NCBI GenBank assembly: GCA_009841265.1
Contig: VXMB01000009.1
Location: 603,911-667,910 of the forward strand
Length of the DNA stretch: 64,000 bases
DNA from: Gemmatimonadota bacterium
Lineage (GTDB): Bacteria > JAAXHH01
Direction: 5' to 3'
The translations under genes were made by a program, and so were the position numbers. Shown piece by piece: positions 23,529 through 33,250 of the stretch (positions are counted from its first letter, which is position 1; each line of letters begins with the position of its first letter). The notes under the pieces are model-generated. The model had not been told where the DNA came from. It did not search any database and was given only the letters and a program-made list of their open reading frames with translations.

Positions 23529-25319
23529 TCAGGCGTCGCCGGTCGCCACCTTGCCCTGGGCGGGCTGGAAATGCACCGCGGCGATGGCCTCGCGCACCTT
23601 GTCCACGTTCTCGGTGAAGAGTATGCCGAGCTGGGTCAGGGTCCGGTCCATCCGCGTGTTCTTGTCGTGCACGGGGAAGATGTGCAGGTTCTGGACCCGG
23701 GCTCTCACGTCGTCCACCATCTCGCCGGCCATGACCACCAGGTCGGAGTCCTTGAGCGCGGAGAGCTTCTCCTCGCTGAACTCTTCCACGCGGATGTTCA
23801 TCTCGGCCAGGAACGTGCGAAGCACCCGGCTCACGTCCACGTTGGACACGGCCAGCACCACGCGCTTGTACCGGTCCGGCGACAGGGACACGTTCTCGGC
23901 GCGGAGATCGGCCAGGTACTCGGTGTGCTCCTTGAACCACCGCTGAAGGATGGAGTAGCCGTTCAGGCGCAGCAGGCCGTTGCGCAGTTGCCGCGCGGCT
24001 TCCCGCTTGTTGAGCCTGAGCGCGTTGAACGCGGCACTGGCGAGCTTGGACGCGATGCGGTGCGGCGCGTACATGCCCTTCATCCCTTCCATCACCGTGT
24101 TGACCAGCTCGTAGCGGGTCATGTTCGGTACGGGGTGGTTGGCGTGGTGGCCGTCGTAATGACTCCAGTCGCTGCTCAGGTATTCCCCGCCCTGCAGATC
24201 GTAGCGGATGGTGTCTTCGGAACCGGGCAGGTAGGTCAGGATCATGCATTGCGACGTCGCCAGGTCCTTCTTCTTGGCGAACTCGAACTGGGTCTTGATG
24301 GTCTCCGGATGATCCGAGTCGGCGCCGGCGATGAACATGGCGTGGAGGTCGATACCGTGATCATGGATCGCGTCGATGGCCACCTCCACGTCGTGGGCCG
24401 TCTCTTTCTTGCCGTACAGTTCCAGGGCCGTCTCGTCGATGGATTCGAAACCAACCATCACGCGGTCGCATCCCGCCTCGCGCATCTTCTTCATCAGTTC
24501 CGGCTGCTTCGAGATCTCGTGGCGCATCTGCGCCGCCCACGGGATGATCAGCTTCCGGTCGATCATCCCCTGCATGATGGCCATGGTGCGGTCCACCGGC
24601 ACGTTGAAGATGTCATCGGCGAAGAAGAGATAGCTGAAATTCGGCATCTTCGTATAGGCTTCCAGCATATCGAGCACGCGTTCGACAGAATGGCCGCGCA
24701 GCTTGTGCCCGTTCAACTTGGTCACCGTGCAGAAACTGCAGTCCCAGGGACAGCCCCGCTGCGTCTGTATCGACATGATGTCCAGCCTGCCGGACGGTAC
24801 CAGGCTGAAGTCCGGTATGGGCAGCACGTCCAGATCCTCCGCCTTGGGCCGCTCCGGGTTGTGGACCGGCCGTCCGTCCTCCACCCAGGACAGGTTGGCG
24901 ATGCCGCGGTAGTCGGCGCCGGACTCCAGGCAACGGACCAGTTCGACCAGGGCATCCTCCCCCTCGCCGCGCACGACGAAATCGCAGTGCTGCAGGGCCT
25001 CGTCGGGCACGAACGTCGGATGCGTTCCACCCATCACGATCGTCTTTTCGGGATAGACGTTCCGGATGAAATCGGCGTACTGGTACGACCCGGGGGCCGT
25101 GGACGTCAGTGAGGAGATGCAGATCAGATCGGCTTCCCCGAACTCGTTCGTGTCGATGTCTTCCACCTCTTCCAGCATCACCCGGACTCCGTAGCCCAGG
25201 TCCCGCATGATCGTCGCGAGCACAAGACAGCCGATGCGCGGGATATAGGCGTCCGAATACACGTGGAGGTGGGAGGATTTCGGTTCGAGAAAGAGGATGT
25301 GCTTGATACTTTTACGCAT
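23529..25319 (-). CDS. B12-binding domain radical SAM protein with C-terminal extension
   Basis: A 596-residue member of the cobalamin-binding radical SAM group. Residues 1-150 form a B12-binding-like Rossmann domain. RGCPWDCSFCTV carries the three Cys of the [4Fe-4S] cluster that binds S-adenosylmethionine. Barrel landmarks follow, such as FFADDIFN and VGFESIDE. Residues 470-596 are an extra domain (VVLAVSNVDVSRVLRTFLAEMNIRVEEFS... DLVVMAGEM), with alternating strands and helices, not part of the usual family. Likely function is a methylation, rearrangement or other unactivated C-H reaction, with the substrate unknown. It is leftward, starts at an ATG, and its 3' end faces a strong terminator. 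Confidence 0.85.
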   Translation of the reverse strand: MRKSIKHILFLEPKSSHLHVYSDAYIPRIGCLVLATIMRDLGYGVRVMLEEVEDIDTNEFGEADLICISSLTSTAPGSYQYADFIRNVYPEKTIVMGGTHPTFVPDEALQHCDFVVRGEGEDALVELVRCLESGADYRGIANLSWVEDGRPVHNPERPKAEDLDVLPIPDFSLVPSGRLDIMSIQTQRGCPWDCSFCTVTKLNGHKLRGHSVERVLDMLEAYTKMPNFSYLFFADDIFNVPVDRTMAIMQGMIDRKLIIPWAAQMRHEISKQPELMKKMREAGCDRVMVGFESIDETALELYGKKETAHDVEVAIDAIHDHGIDLHAMFIAGADSDHPETIKTQFEFAKKKDLATSQCMILTYLPGSEDTIRYDLQGGEYLSSDWSHYDGHHANHPVPNMTRYELVNTVMEGMKGMYAPHRIASKLASAAFNALRLNKREAARQLRNGLLRLNGYSILQRWFKEHTEYLADLRAENVSLSPDRYKRVVLAVSNVDVSRVLRTFLAEMNIRVEEFSEEKLSALKDSDLVVMAGEMVDDVRARVQNLHIFPVHDKNTRMDRTLTQLGILFTENVDKVREAIAAVHFQPAQGKVATGDA

Positions 25320-25364
25320 TGCTTGCTCCTGTAGAAACCGTCCGGAAAAGCACCGTCGGCGGGT

Positions 25365-26501
25365 CTACTGCATGGATGCGATGAATCGGTCGAACAGGTA
25401 ATCGGCGTCGTGCGGTCCCGGTGACGCCTCGGGGTGGTACTGTACCGAGAAAACCGGATACCGCCGGTGCCTGAGCCCTTCTAACGTCCGGTCATTCAGA
25501 TTGATATGGGTCAGTTCCACCTCGGATTCGTCAAGGGTGTCGGCGTCGATGGCGAAGCCGTGGTTCTGGGCGGTGATTTCCACGCGGCCCGAATCGTTCT
25601 GCCGCACAGGCTGATTGGCGCCCCGGTGGCCGAACTTCAGCTTGAACCGTTCTCCGCCCAGCGCCATGCCCAGTAACTGGTGACCGATGCAGATGCCGAA
25701 TATGGGTTTCCGCTCGATCAGGACTTTCAACTCGTCAATGGCGTATTGAACGGCGCCCGGATCGCCGGGTCCGTTGGACAACATGATACCGTCAGGGTTC
25801 AGCCGCAGCACCTGCTCGGCCGTGTAGTCCGCCGGCAGGACGAGCACCTGGCAGCCCCGACGCGCCAGGTTCCTCAGTATATTGTGCTTGACGCCGTAAT
25901 CCATGACGACGACCCGATGGGTTCCAGGTTCGTCGAAGCCGTTCCAGATCCCCTCCGGATCGTCGTTGGGAGGGTCCACGTAGATACGACGATCTCCCTC
26001 CCACCGGTACGGCCGGTCCGTGGTCACTTCGCGGACCAAGTCCTGGCCAACCATTCTGGGCACGTCCCTGGCCTGCCGGACGAGTGTGTCAGGATCCGCC
26101 GCGCCGGAACTTATCACGCCGCGCATGACCCCGTCGACGCGGAGCCTGCGGGTAAGTGCCCGGGTATCGATTCCGGAAATGCCAACGACGCCATGGTCGT
26201 CCAGGAAGCGGTCGAGACTGCCGGTCGAGCGCCAATTGCTCGGGTTCCGCTGGTACTCCCGAACCACGAATCCTTCCACGTGGGGGTGGAGCGATTCCAG
26301 GTCACCGGGATTCACGCCGTAATTCCCGATCAACGGGTAGGTCATGGTGACGATCTGACCTTTGTACGACGGGTCGGTCAATACCTCCTGGTATCCGATC
26401 ATGCTGGTGTTGAAAACGACTTCTCCCACCTTTTTCCCGGTAGCGCCAAAGGATTCGCCTTCGTAGACTGTGCCGTCTTCCAGGGCCAGCCATGCCTCCA
26501 T
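25365..26501 (-). CDS. carA: Carbamoyl-phosphate synthase small subunit (CarA)
   Basis: The glutaminase subunit that feeds ammonia to carbamoyl phosphate for arginine and pyrimidine synthesis. The N-terminal domain shows LALEDGTVYEGESFG and VVFNTSMIGYQEVLTDPSY. The class I amidotransferase domain has the nucleophilic Cys in IFGICIGHQLLGMALGG (residue about 265-270) and the His/Glu pair in FSVQYHPEASPGP. Length 378 is standard. The large subunit carB is not in this window. The gene lies 45 bases upstream of the radical SAM gene on the same strand, and a 293-bp space upstream has no gene. Confidence 0.95.
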   Translation of the reverse strand: MEAWLALEDGTVYEGESFGATGKKVGEVVFNTSMIGYQEVLTDPSYKGQIVTMTYPLIGNYGVNPGDLESLHPHVEGFVVREYQRNPSNWRSTGSLDRFLDDHGVVGISGIDTRALTRRLRVDGVMRGVISSGAADPDTLVRQARDVPRMVGQDLVREVTTDRPYRWEGDRRIYVDPPNDDPEGIWNGFDEPGTHRVVVMDYGVKHNILRNLARRGCQVLVLPADYTAEQVLRLNPDGIMLSNGPGDPGAVQYAIDELKVLIERKPIFGICIGHQLLGMALGGERFKLKFGHRGANQPVRQNDSGRVEITAQNHGFAIDADTLDESEVELTHINLNDRTLEGLRHRRYPVFSVQYHPEASPGPHDADYLFDRFIASMQ

Positions 26502-26794
26502 AAACGCTCCTTCAGGGGGTTACCAGCGGGTTGGACCGGATATTGAAGATTACGATACCCGTAACCGGCCGCCATGTCAAGGAAAATCGCCCCGCGTCAC
26601 CCCGTTCGGCACCCCGTTCGGCAACCCGGAATGCCTGCCCGTCCAAGGAGCCGCAACGCCAGGGCTAATCGCCCCTCGGCACCTCCATACGCCGCCGGTG
26701 TTTCCCCGGCGGGAGGACGCCGATCGACCGATGATATCGCTTTACGGGCGCCGGCGCCGAGGGTATATTACCAGACCGCCGTGGAGGAAGCAGA

Positions 26795-29041
26795 ATGACC
26801 TTTCTGAACGCGTTGATGCTGTTTGGGCTTGTTGCGGTCGCCGTACCGATCGTCATACACCTGTTCCACCGCCAGCGAGTCTCCACCGTCGATTTCAGCT
26901 CCGTCATTTTCATCAGGGATCACCATATGCAACGGTCCCGGGCCTTGAGGCTCCGGGAACTCCTGTTGCTTCTTCTGCGGGTGCTCATTGTCCTGCTCCT
27001 GGTGATGGCATTCGCAAGGCCGGTCATCGAAGGCCTCGCGGGCACCTTGTTGGGCAGCAGCGTCGAACAGCGGTCGGTCTTCGCCATCGTACTGGACAAT
27101 TCATACAGCATGGGCGCCGGACGCTACGGGGACACGCCGTTCAACGCCGCCAGGACCGAGGCAGGACGCATCGTCGATGCGATGCAGCCGGGCGACGAGG
27201 GACTGATCATACTGACCGCCGCGCCGCCCGAGGCTGTCCCGCCCGTTCCCACGGACCGGACCGCAGCGCTTTCGGCGCGCCTGTCGGAAGCGGAAGTATC
27301 CGAAAGTTCGGGGGACATCGCCGACGCTTTGCGTCTCGCACGCCGGAAACTGTCCGGCATTGTATCGGCGCACAAGAGCATCTACCTCCTGTCGGATTTA
27401 CAGCGAAGCGACTGGGAGCGTTTGTCCGAGTCCGGATCGGAGGCGCCTTCGGAATCACATGCGCCGATCTATCTCTACCCCTTCGAGGCGGGGAGCGTCG
27501 TCAACGCCAGTATCGACGAGGTCTCCGTCAGCGAGGGCCTGCTGATCCGCAATCAACCGGAGCGGTTTGTCGCGACCTTCACCTACCGGAACGGCCCTTC
27601 AGCGGGCACAAATCGAACCGGGCAGGCCGAGCAGACCGGGCAAGCAGAGCAGACCGGGCAAGCAGAGCAGACCGGGCAGACCGGCCGTACCAGGCGGACC
27701 CGGGAAGTCCGGCTCGTCATCAACGACCTGGACCGGGACAGCCGCCAGGTGACGGCCGAAACGGGCGCGGCGGGTTCCGTGCAGTTCAACGTCGTCGTCG
27801 ACACACCGGGCAGGTATTCCGGTTACGTGGAACTGGACGAGGATGATGTCGCGGCCGACAACCGGCGGTATTTCACCCTCGAGGTTCCGGACGCTTTTGG
27901 CGTTACCGCCGTAGGACAGAGTGAATCCTCCTACTTCATCGAGCAGGTATTAAGACCGACGGGCGGATTGGTCACGCCCGTGGACGTGCAGACTGCATCC
28001 GCCGACGTGTTGAACAGCGATCTGTACGATACGGGCGTGCTGATCGTGGACGGCGCCGTGGAACTGACGCCGGCGCGGCTATCCAGCCTGGAGCGTTACG
28101 TTTCCTCCGGGGGCGGCGTACTGGTCTTTCTCGGGGAGGGACTGGATCCGGCGGTTTACGAAAACGGTTTCTTCACCGGCGTCTTCGACTGCTCGATCAC
28201 GGCACGAAGGGGAACGCCCGGCAGCAAGAGCTCCTTTCACCGGATGGACCAGGCCGATTTCGAGCATCCCGTGTTTCGTTTCGACGGCCGATACGCCGAA
28301 TCCCTGTCGGCCGACGAGGCCAGGTTCTACGCGTCCTATGCCGTCGATGCGGGCCTCGGCGCACGGGTCATCGCGCGATTCATGGACGGAACGCCGGCGG
28401 TCCTCGAAGGTCGGTCCGGAAGCGGCCGCGCACTTTTGGTCGCATCCGACCTGAACACCGGCTGGAGCGACCTGGCGTTGCGCAGCGCGTTCGTGCCGTT
28501 CATGCATCGAAGCGTTCGGTATTTGCATCCGTCGGTGACGGTTGCCGAAGGGGGTCACCTGGCGGGAAAACCCATCGTACGACCCATGACCGATTTACGG
28601 ACAGACGCCGGCCTCTACCTCGAGTACCCCTCGGGACGTACCGAGTCGGTCAATGCCCGGACCGGACGCCACGGGATTACGGTGGAAGTCCCGGACACGA
28701 AACAACCCGGCGTGTATGCGCTGTGGGACGGTGACGCCGTCGTACAGGCCTTCGCGGTAAATCCGGACACGCGGGAATCGGACCTGGCCCGGTTTACACC
28801 GGAAGAGGCGGCCGGGTTGTTCGGAGCCGGAGAGGATGTCGTGCTCATGGACCCGGCGGACGCCCCGGGCGTCCCCCGCGGCGGGACATTCGGCGCCCCG
28901 GGCGGGTATGAGATCTGGAAGTCTTTGATCGTCCTCGCGATGGCGCTCATATTGGCGGAATACTGGCTGTCGGGATCGCGAACCGGGCGGACCGGGCGGA
29001 CCGGGCTGACCGGCGGGAGCATGGACCGGAGAAAAGCGTAG
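26795..29041 (+). CDS. BatA-type membrane protein with von Willebrand factor A domain
   Basis: A 748-residue protein. Residues 1-90 match the aerotolerance regulator BatA N-terminal domain (MLFGLVAVAVPIVIHLFHRQR, a second membrane helix at LLLLLRVLIVLLLVMAFA). A vWA domain follows, with MIDAS-type D-x-S-x-S in IVLDNSYSMG. A long periplasmic part and a final membrane helix (SLIVLALALILAEYW-like, about residue 705-725) complete it. Near residue 275-300 an 18-bp repeat encodes TGQAEQ units, and the C-terminal tail (RTGRTGRTGLTGG) is repeat-encoded. In FCB bacteria such proteins are linked to MoxR/Bat stress systems, but no MoxR ATPase lies here. It is eight bases upstream of hflX and probably co-transcribed. 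Confidence 0.8.
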   Translation: MTFLNALMLFGLVAVAVPIVIHLFHRQRVSTVDFSSVIFIRDHHMQRSRALRLRELLLLLLRVLIVLLLVMAFARPVIEGLAGTLLGSSVEQRSVFAIVLDNSYSMGAGRYGDTPFNAARTEAGRIVDAMQPGDEGLIILTAAPPEAVPPVPTDRTAALSARLSEAEVSESSGDIADALRLARRKLSGIVSAHKSIYLLSDLQRSDWERLSESGSEAPSESHAPIYLYPFEAGSVVNASIDEVSVSEGLLIRNQPERFVATFTYRNGPSAGTNRTGQAEQTGQAEQTGQAEQTGQTGRTRRTREVRLVINDLDRDSRQVTAETGAAGSVQFNVVVDTPGRYSGYVELDEDDVAADNRRYFTLEVPDAFGVTAVGQSESSYFIEQVLRPTGGLVTPVDVQTASADVLNSDLYDTGVLIVDGAVELTPARLSSLERYVSSGGGVLVFLGEGLDPAVYENGFFTGVFDCSITARRGTPGSKSSFHRMDQADFEHPVFRFDGRYAESLSADEARFYASYAVDAGLGARVIARFMDGTPAVLEGRSGSGRALLVASDLNTGWSDLALRSAFVPFMHRSVRYLHPSVTVAEGGHLAGKPIVRPMTDLRTDAGLYLEYPSGRTESVNARTGRHGITVEVPDTKQPGVYALWDGDAVVQAFAVNPDTRESDLARFTPEEAAGLFGAGEDVVLMDPADAPGVPRGGTFGAPGGYEIWKSLIVLAMALILAEYWLSGSRTGRTGRTGLTGGSMDRRKA
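27617..27697 (+). repeat. 18-bp and 9-bp tandem repeat in the BatA-type gene
   Basis: Three 18-base units start ACCGGGCAGGCCGAGCAG or ACCGGGCAAGCAGAGCAG (27617, 27635, 27653), followed by 9-base units ACCGGGCAG, ACCGGCCGT and ACCAGGCGG. The reading frame is kept throughout, encoding Thr-Gly-Gln-Ala-Glu-Gln units. Confidence 0.9.
28982..29017 (+). repeat. 9-bp tandem repeat at the 3' end of the BatA-type gene
   Basis: Four units: ACCGGGCGG twice, ACCGGGCTG and ACCGGCGGG. They encode R-T-G-R-T-G-L-T-G, just before the stop codon. Confidence 0.9.
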
Positions 29042-29048
29042 CCACCTT

Positions 29049-30356
29049 ATGCATGAAATGCACGAAATACCCCGAAACACTCGTGAACGCGCCTTGTTGG
29101 TCGGCATGGTGCCTTCGAACGAACGGGTCGGAGAGATGGAGGAGTCGCTCGACGAACTCGCCCTGCTGGCCGATACCGCCGGCGCGGAGATCGTCGATCG
29201 GATGATCCAGGTCCGAAGCGCCATGCATCCTGCGTACTATATCGGAACCGGAAAGGCCCGTTCCATCGCCGAGTTGTGCGAGGCGGAAGAAATCGACCTC
29301 GTGATTTTCGACGACGACCTCACCCCCGCGCAGGTCAGGAACCTGGACCGCGTTATCGAACGGCGCATTCTGGACCGTAGCGGACTGATTCTCGATATAT
29401 TCGCCTCGCGGGCGAAGTCGAAGCAGGCCAAGCTGCAGGTTGAACTCGCCCAGTTGCAGTATATGATGCCGCGGCTGACGAGGCAGTGGGACCACCTTTC
29501 CCGGCAGGAAGGCGGCGTGGCGGCCGGATCGGGCGGCGCCATCGGGGTCCGGGGGCCCGGCGAGACGCAACTGGAGATCGACCGGCGGCTGATCCGTGGA
29601 CGCATCACCCATCTGCGCAGGAATCTCGAACAGGTGGCCGCTTCTTATCACCGGCAGCGACAACGCCGAAGCGCCATGTTCTGTATCGCGCTGATCGGGT
29701 ATACCAATGCCGGCAAGTCCACGATTTTCAATGGATTCACCGAGGCCGGCACGCTGATCGAGGACAGGCTGTTCGCCACCCTCGACGCGACCACGCGTGT
29801 GATCAACGTGAGCCCGGGCCAGCCCGTTCTGCTTTCGGATACCGTGGGTTTCATTCGAAAACTGCCCCACCACCTGATCGCATCCTTCAAAAGCACGCTG
29901 ACCGAGGTCTACGACGCGGACCTCCTTGTACACGTGGTCGACGGCAGCCATCCCAACCACGCGGAACACATCGTGACGGTGAACCAGGTGCTGGCGGAAC
30001 TGGGGGCTTCCGATCTGCCGCTGCTGCTGGTCTTCAACAAGGCGGACCAACTGGAGAATCCAGACGCCCTGGAATTCCTGGAGCTCTCCTATCCCGACGC
30101 CATCACGATATCCGCACTGGATCCCGGTGACGTGGAACGCCTGCGCCAGGCGATTTCAATCAGGGTCGACCGCCATCGCGTGGAAGTGGAACTGCTGATT
30201 CCCTACGAGAACGGGCACGCCGTTTCCGTGGCCTATGAGTCGGGGGAAGTCCTGCACCGGGAAGACGAACCGGAGGGCGTTCGCCTCACGGTCCGCATGA
30301 TGCCGTCCGTTGCCGGTCGTCTCGGCAAGACGCTGGATGCATTTGTCTGCAGATAA
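29049..30356 (+). CDS. hflX: GTPase HflX
   Basis: A ribosome-associated GTPase of 435 residues that acts on stalled ribosomes after stress. The N-terminal subdomain includes HPAYYIGTGKA and VIFDDDLTPAQVRNLDRVIERRILDRSGLILDIFA, and the invariant RQWDHLSRQEGGVAAGSGGAIGVRGPGETQLE block. The GTPase motifs are G1 GYTNAGKST, G3 LLSDTVGFIRKLP (Asp-x-x-Gly) and G4 FNKADQ. The C-terminal domain is complete. The ATG at 29049 lies seven bases after the BatA-type gene, so they are likely translated from one message. Confidence 0.95.
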   Translation: MHEMHEIPRNTRERALLVGMVPSNERVGEMEESLDELALLADTAGAEIVDRMIQVRSAMHPAYYIGTGKARSIAELCEAEEIDLVIFDDDLTPAQVRNLDRVIERRILDRSGLILDIFASRAKSKQAKLQVELAQLQYMMPRLTRQWDHLSRQEGGVAAGSGGAIGVRGPGETQLEIDRRLIRGRITHLRRNLEQVAASYHRQRQRRSAMFCIALIGYTNAGKSTIFNGFTEAGTLIEDRLFATLDATTRVINVSPGQPVLLSDTVGFIRKLPHHLIASFKSTLTEVYDADLLVHVVDGSHPNHAEHIVTVNQVLAELGASDLPLLLVFNKADQLENPDALEFLELSYPDAITISALDPGDVERLRQAISIRVDRHRVEVELLIPYENGHAVSVAYESGEVLHREDEPEGVRLTVRMMPSVAGRLGKTLDAFVCR

Positions 30357-30395
30357 GGGGAATGAGCGGCGTCAGGGCTTGCCAGTGCCAGGCAC

Positions 30396-32066
30396 TCAGG
30401 GCTTGCCCGGGTCGGTCTCGGGCGCGCTGAGGGGTCTGGATTGCGTCGGCGTGTCGTATCCCCTGTGTTCCAGGAGCTGGCTCTCGTCAATCAGTAGCAG
30501 GTCTTGCCGCCAGTACGGGTTGTAAAGTTCTCCCCGCGCCGAGGAATGCACCAGTTCGTACCTGCCGATGTTCCGACGATCTCCGAAAACGAAGAAATGA
30601 CGTCCACCTTCCGTGGTCCGTGAAGGATCGCCCTGGACACCTTCCGTGTAGTACCAGATCTGGTAGGATTTCATGATGTTGTCGGAATCGTGCCGCTCGA
30701 TTTCCTCCGGCTGTCCGTACCGGATGAAAACCGAGCCGCGGTCGCTTTCCGCCCCGCCCAGCTGATAGTCCGCATAGGAGAACCGCTCGTTGAACACCAT
30801 CATGGATTCGTTCTCCGGAGTCTCGGGCGTCGGGTCGCGCATGCGCCAGAAAGCGATCAGGAATTCGGTCTTGCCTTCGAGGTCGAGATTGTCGTAGAGT
30901 TCGCGTTCCCGCTTGGAAGCGATGATGGCCAGCTGTCTCCGTCCCCGTTTTGCCTGATCCTCGGTCAGGACCGTGGCGGGCGGGGGCGGCGCCGGGGGCT
31001 GGACGATCTCGAAGACTGACGAACTGGTCGCTTCAGTTCCGGCCTGCGCGTCCCTGACCTTGATTTCCAGGGTATAGATGCCTTCCGGGAAGGTCATGTA
31101 GTCCAGGGCAATCACGTCCAGGCCGTCGGATCCCGATACCTTCCGGTTCTGTTTGGGAGGAAGTGGAAACGTCATCTCGTTGGCATGACTGGTTACCGAC
31201 GGGTAAATGTCGTAGGTAGCCTCGTTTGTCGCCGAATCCGGAGTCAGGTTGTACATCTCGAAATACAGGAACAGGTTTCGCGGCTTATAGCTGCCGTCTT
31301 CAGGCATTTCAATCCATTTTTCGAATATCCGCAAGGGGTTGGGCAGCACCAGCAGGCCGTTTTTCGTGAACCGGTTCTGTTCCTGCGCCTGCTGAATGAG
31401 CGTGGAGAACTGCAGGTCGCTTACAGAGAGTTCAGCTGCGTCAAGCGGCTGGGCGACAAAGGGTTTCTCGGCTTCGCCGGAACGCCTGGAATTAAGGTCT
31501 GTCACGATGGCCTTCGCCCGGTAGGTGCCCGGGGCGACGCCCGCGGCGATCTGTTCCAGTACCACTCTTTCCTCGCCCCTTCGGGTTATGGTGACGGGCC
31601 GGTCCGTCTGGTATTCCCTTTGCTGAACCGACTGGAAGACGGCGTTGTCCTGCTCGTCGATGATGGACAGATCGATCTCGAAGGTGGCGACGTAGACCCC
31701 GTCATCTTTTTCTTCAAGGGTAAAACCGCTCGGGCGGCACAGGAAATAGATCTCCAGGTAGGTCTGTCCTTCCTCCCCCCTGAAACCGCTCACATCCACG
31801 GAAAAGTCGACTTCGCCGGTGCTGTTCGCCGGCACGAGAAGGGGGTCGCCTCCGGCGCCGGTGGAATCCGCTTCCGCCGCGGTGTTGGGATCCGCCTCAG
31901 TCACGGAGGGTTCCTGTTCCTGCCCGTGAGCGGTCCAGGCGGGCCAGGCGATGAGCAGGCAGACCAGACAGGCTATACGGCTGTAGTATCCAATCACTTC
32001 GGGTTCTCCGGTTCGGTGTCGTTCCGGATTCCCGTTCATCGCGGGAAGCCGGCCGTCGCGTCGCAT
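30396..32066 (-). CDS. GWxTD domain-containing secreted protein
   Basis: A 556-residue protein with a cleavable signal peptide (hydrophobic ACLVCLLIAWPAWTAHGQ about residues 32-49). The C-terminal region from about residue 380 is the GWxTD domain: FLIAFWRMRDPTPETPENE, then FSYADYQLGG, RGSVFIRYGQPEE and YQIWYY. The middle has beta-rich segments (DVSGFRGEEGQTYLEIYFLCRP) found in these proteins. GWxTD proteins occur mostly in FCB-group and related bacteria; the function is unknown, with a periplasmic or outer-membrane role inferred. An acidic, Thr/Ala-rich spacer follows the signal peptide. The start ATG at 32066 has no clear Shine-Dalgarno; an in-frame ATG at 32039 is an alternative. Confidence 0.8.
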   Translation of the reverse strand: MRRDGRLPAMNGNPERHRTGEPEVIGYYSRIACLVCLLIAWPAWTAHGQEQEPSVTEADPNTAAEADSTGAGGDPLLVPANSTGEVDFSVDVSGFRGEEGQTYLEIYFLCRPSGFTLEEKDDGVYVATFEIDLSIIDEQDNAVFQSVQQREYQTDRPVTITRRGEERVVLEQIAAGVAPGTYRAKAIVTDLNSRRSGEAEKPFVAQPLDAAELSVSDLQFSTLIQQAQEQNRFTKNGLLVLPNPLRIFEKWIEMPEDGSYKPRNLFLYFEMYNLTPDSATNEATYDIYPSVTSHANEMTFPLPPKQNRKVSGSDGLDVIALDYMTFPEGIYTLEIKVRDAQAGTEATSSSVFEIVQPPAPPPPATVLTEDQAKRGRRQLAIIASKRERELYDNLDLEGKTEFLIAFWRMRDPTPETPENESMMVFNERFSYADYQLGGAESDRGSVFIRYGQPEEIERHDSDNIMKSYQIWYYTEGVQGDPSRTTEGGRHFFVFGDRRNIGRYELVHSSARGELYNPYWRQDLLLIDESQLLEHRGYDTPTQSRPLSAPETDPGKP

Positions 32067-32244
32067 GCCGATTTAAGGATATCGATTGACTTGCGGATCA
32101 TGGAATAACGTTCTATGATATCCCACGGCCATGCGTGGCTGTGTGCTGAAAAGATATCCATAATGTAAGGTTTTATTTGCTTCCGGGCAACTCATTTGTC
32201 GTTGCAGCGGGGCACGCCCGGCCCGTATTGCGCAGGAGGGTTCC

Positions 32245-33210
32245 ATGCTCAGGCTCTGGTCGGATCGAATCCTTCCCCCCGAGATCCGCGCGGAGTTCGA
32301 CCAGCGGCTGCTCGTCCACGGTTCGGCGGAATCGTCGCCCGATGATCCGCTCCGGGACCTGCCCGGCGCCCACGCGATCGTCGCCGGCGCCCGACGGAAC
32401 TACGACGGGGGTTTTCTGGACCGGTATCCGGACGTGAAGGTCATCTGCAGGACGGGTATCGGCATCGACAACATCGTCGTTCAGGATGCCACGGAACGGG
32501 GCATTGCCGTCTGCAATACACCGGAAGGCCCCACCATATCCACCGCGGAAACGGCCATTGCCCTGATCCTGTCCGCGGTCAAGCATATCAAGCGGGTTTC
32601 CGGCGAATTCGCGGAACGTCCCGGGAAGGACTACCTGTCGGGCTACCAGGGCATGGAGGTCTTCGGACGGACGCTGGGTCTGATCGGGTTGGGACGCATC
32701 GGCGGCCGGGTCGCGGAACTGGCCACCGCCGTGGGCATGCGGGTGATGGCCTACGATCCCTATATCGAGGCGGAGCGGGCATCGGCGATGGGCATCGAAC
32801 GGGCGGAACGGATCGAGGACGTGCTGGTCCGGTCGGACGTCGTCTCCCTGCATGCGCCGCTCACCGAGGAAACCCGCCGGCTGATGGACGGCAAACGCTT
32901 CGCGCAGATGAAGCCGGGCGCGTTCTTCGTCAACGTTTCGCGGGGCGGACTGGTGGACGAAGCAGCGCTCTGTGCCGCGCTCGACCGGGGCCATCTCGCC
33001 GGGGCTGGCCTGGATGTATTCGATCCCGAACCCCCGTCCCCTGAGAACCCGCTGCTTCACCGCGCCGCCGTCGTCGTCACTCCGCACATCGCCGGCGTAA
33101 CGGTCGCGAGCCGGGAACGCATGTGGCGCATAGCGCTGACTATGGCCCTCCAGGTCTGGAACGGGCAACGGCCGGACCACATCGTCAATCCGGAAGTCCT
33201 ATCCGGCTAA
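32245..33210 (+). CDS. D-2-hydroxyacid dehydrogenase (phosphoglycerate dehydrogenase-like)
   Basis: A 321-residue NAD-dependent enzyme. The N-terminal catalytic domain has the KVICRTGIGIDNI block; the nucleotide-binding domain shows GLIGLGRIGGRVAE (Gly-x-Gly-x-x-Gly). Catalytic residues are visible: Arg in VNVSRGGLVDE, Glu in DVFDPEPP, and His in TPHIAGVT. The protein ends after the nucleotide domain and has no ACT domain, so it is more like a general hydroxyacid dehydrogenase than a regulated SerA. It is divergent from the GWxTD gene, with an AT-rich spacer of 178 bases and AGGAGGG just before the ATG. Confidence 0.85.
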   Translation: MLRLWSDRILPPEIRAEFDQRLLVHGSAESSPDDPLRDLPGAHAIVAGARRNYDGGFLDRYPDVKVICRTGIGIDNIVVQDATERGIAVCNTPEGPTISTAETAIALILSAVKHIKRVSGEFAERPGKDYLSGYQGMEVFGRTLGLIGLGRIGGRVAELATAVGMRVMAYDPYIEAERASAMGIERAERIEDVLVRSDVVSLHAPLTEETRRLMDGKRFAQMKPGAFFVNVSRGGLVDEAALCAALDRGHLAGAGLDVFDPEPPSPENPLLHRAAVVVTPHIAGVTVASRERMWRIALTMALQVWNGQRPDHIVNPEVLSG

Positions 33211-33250
33211 GTGAGGAAAAGCGGACGCGCCGGTTCATTCCGTCAAAAGA

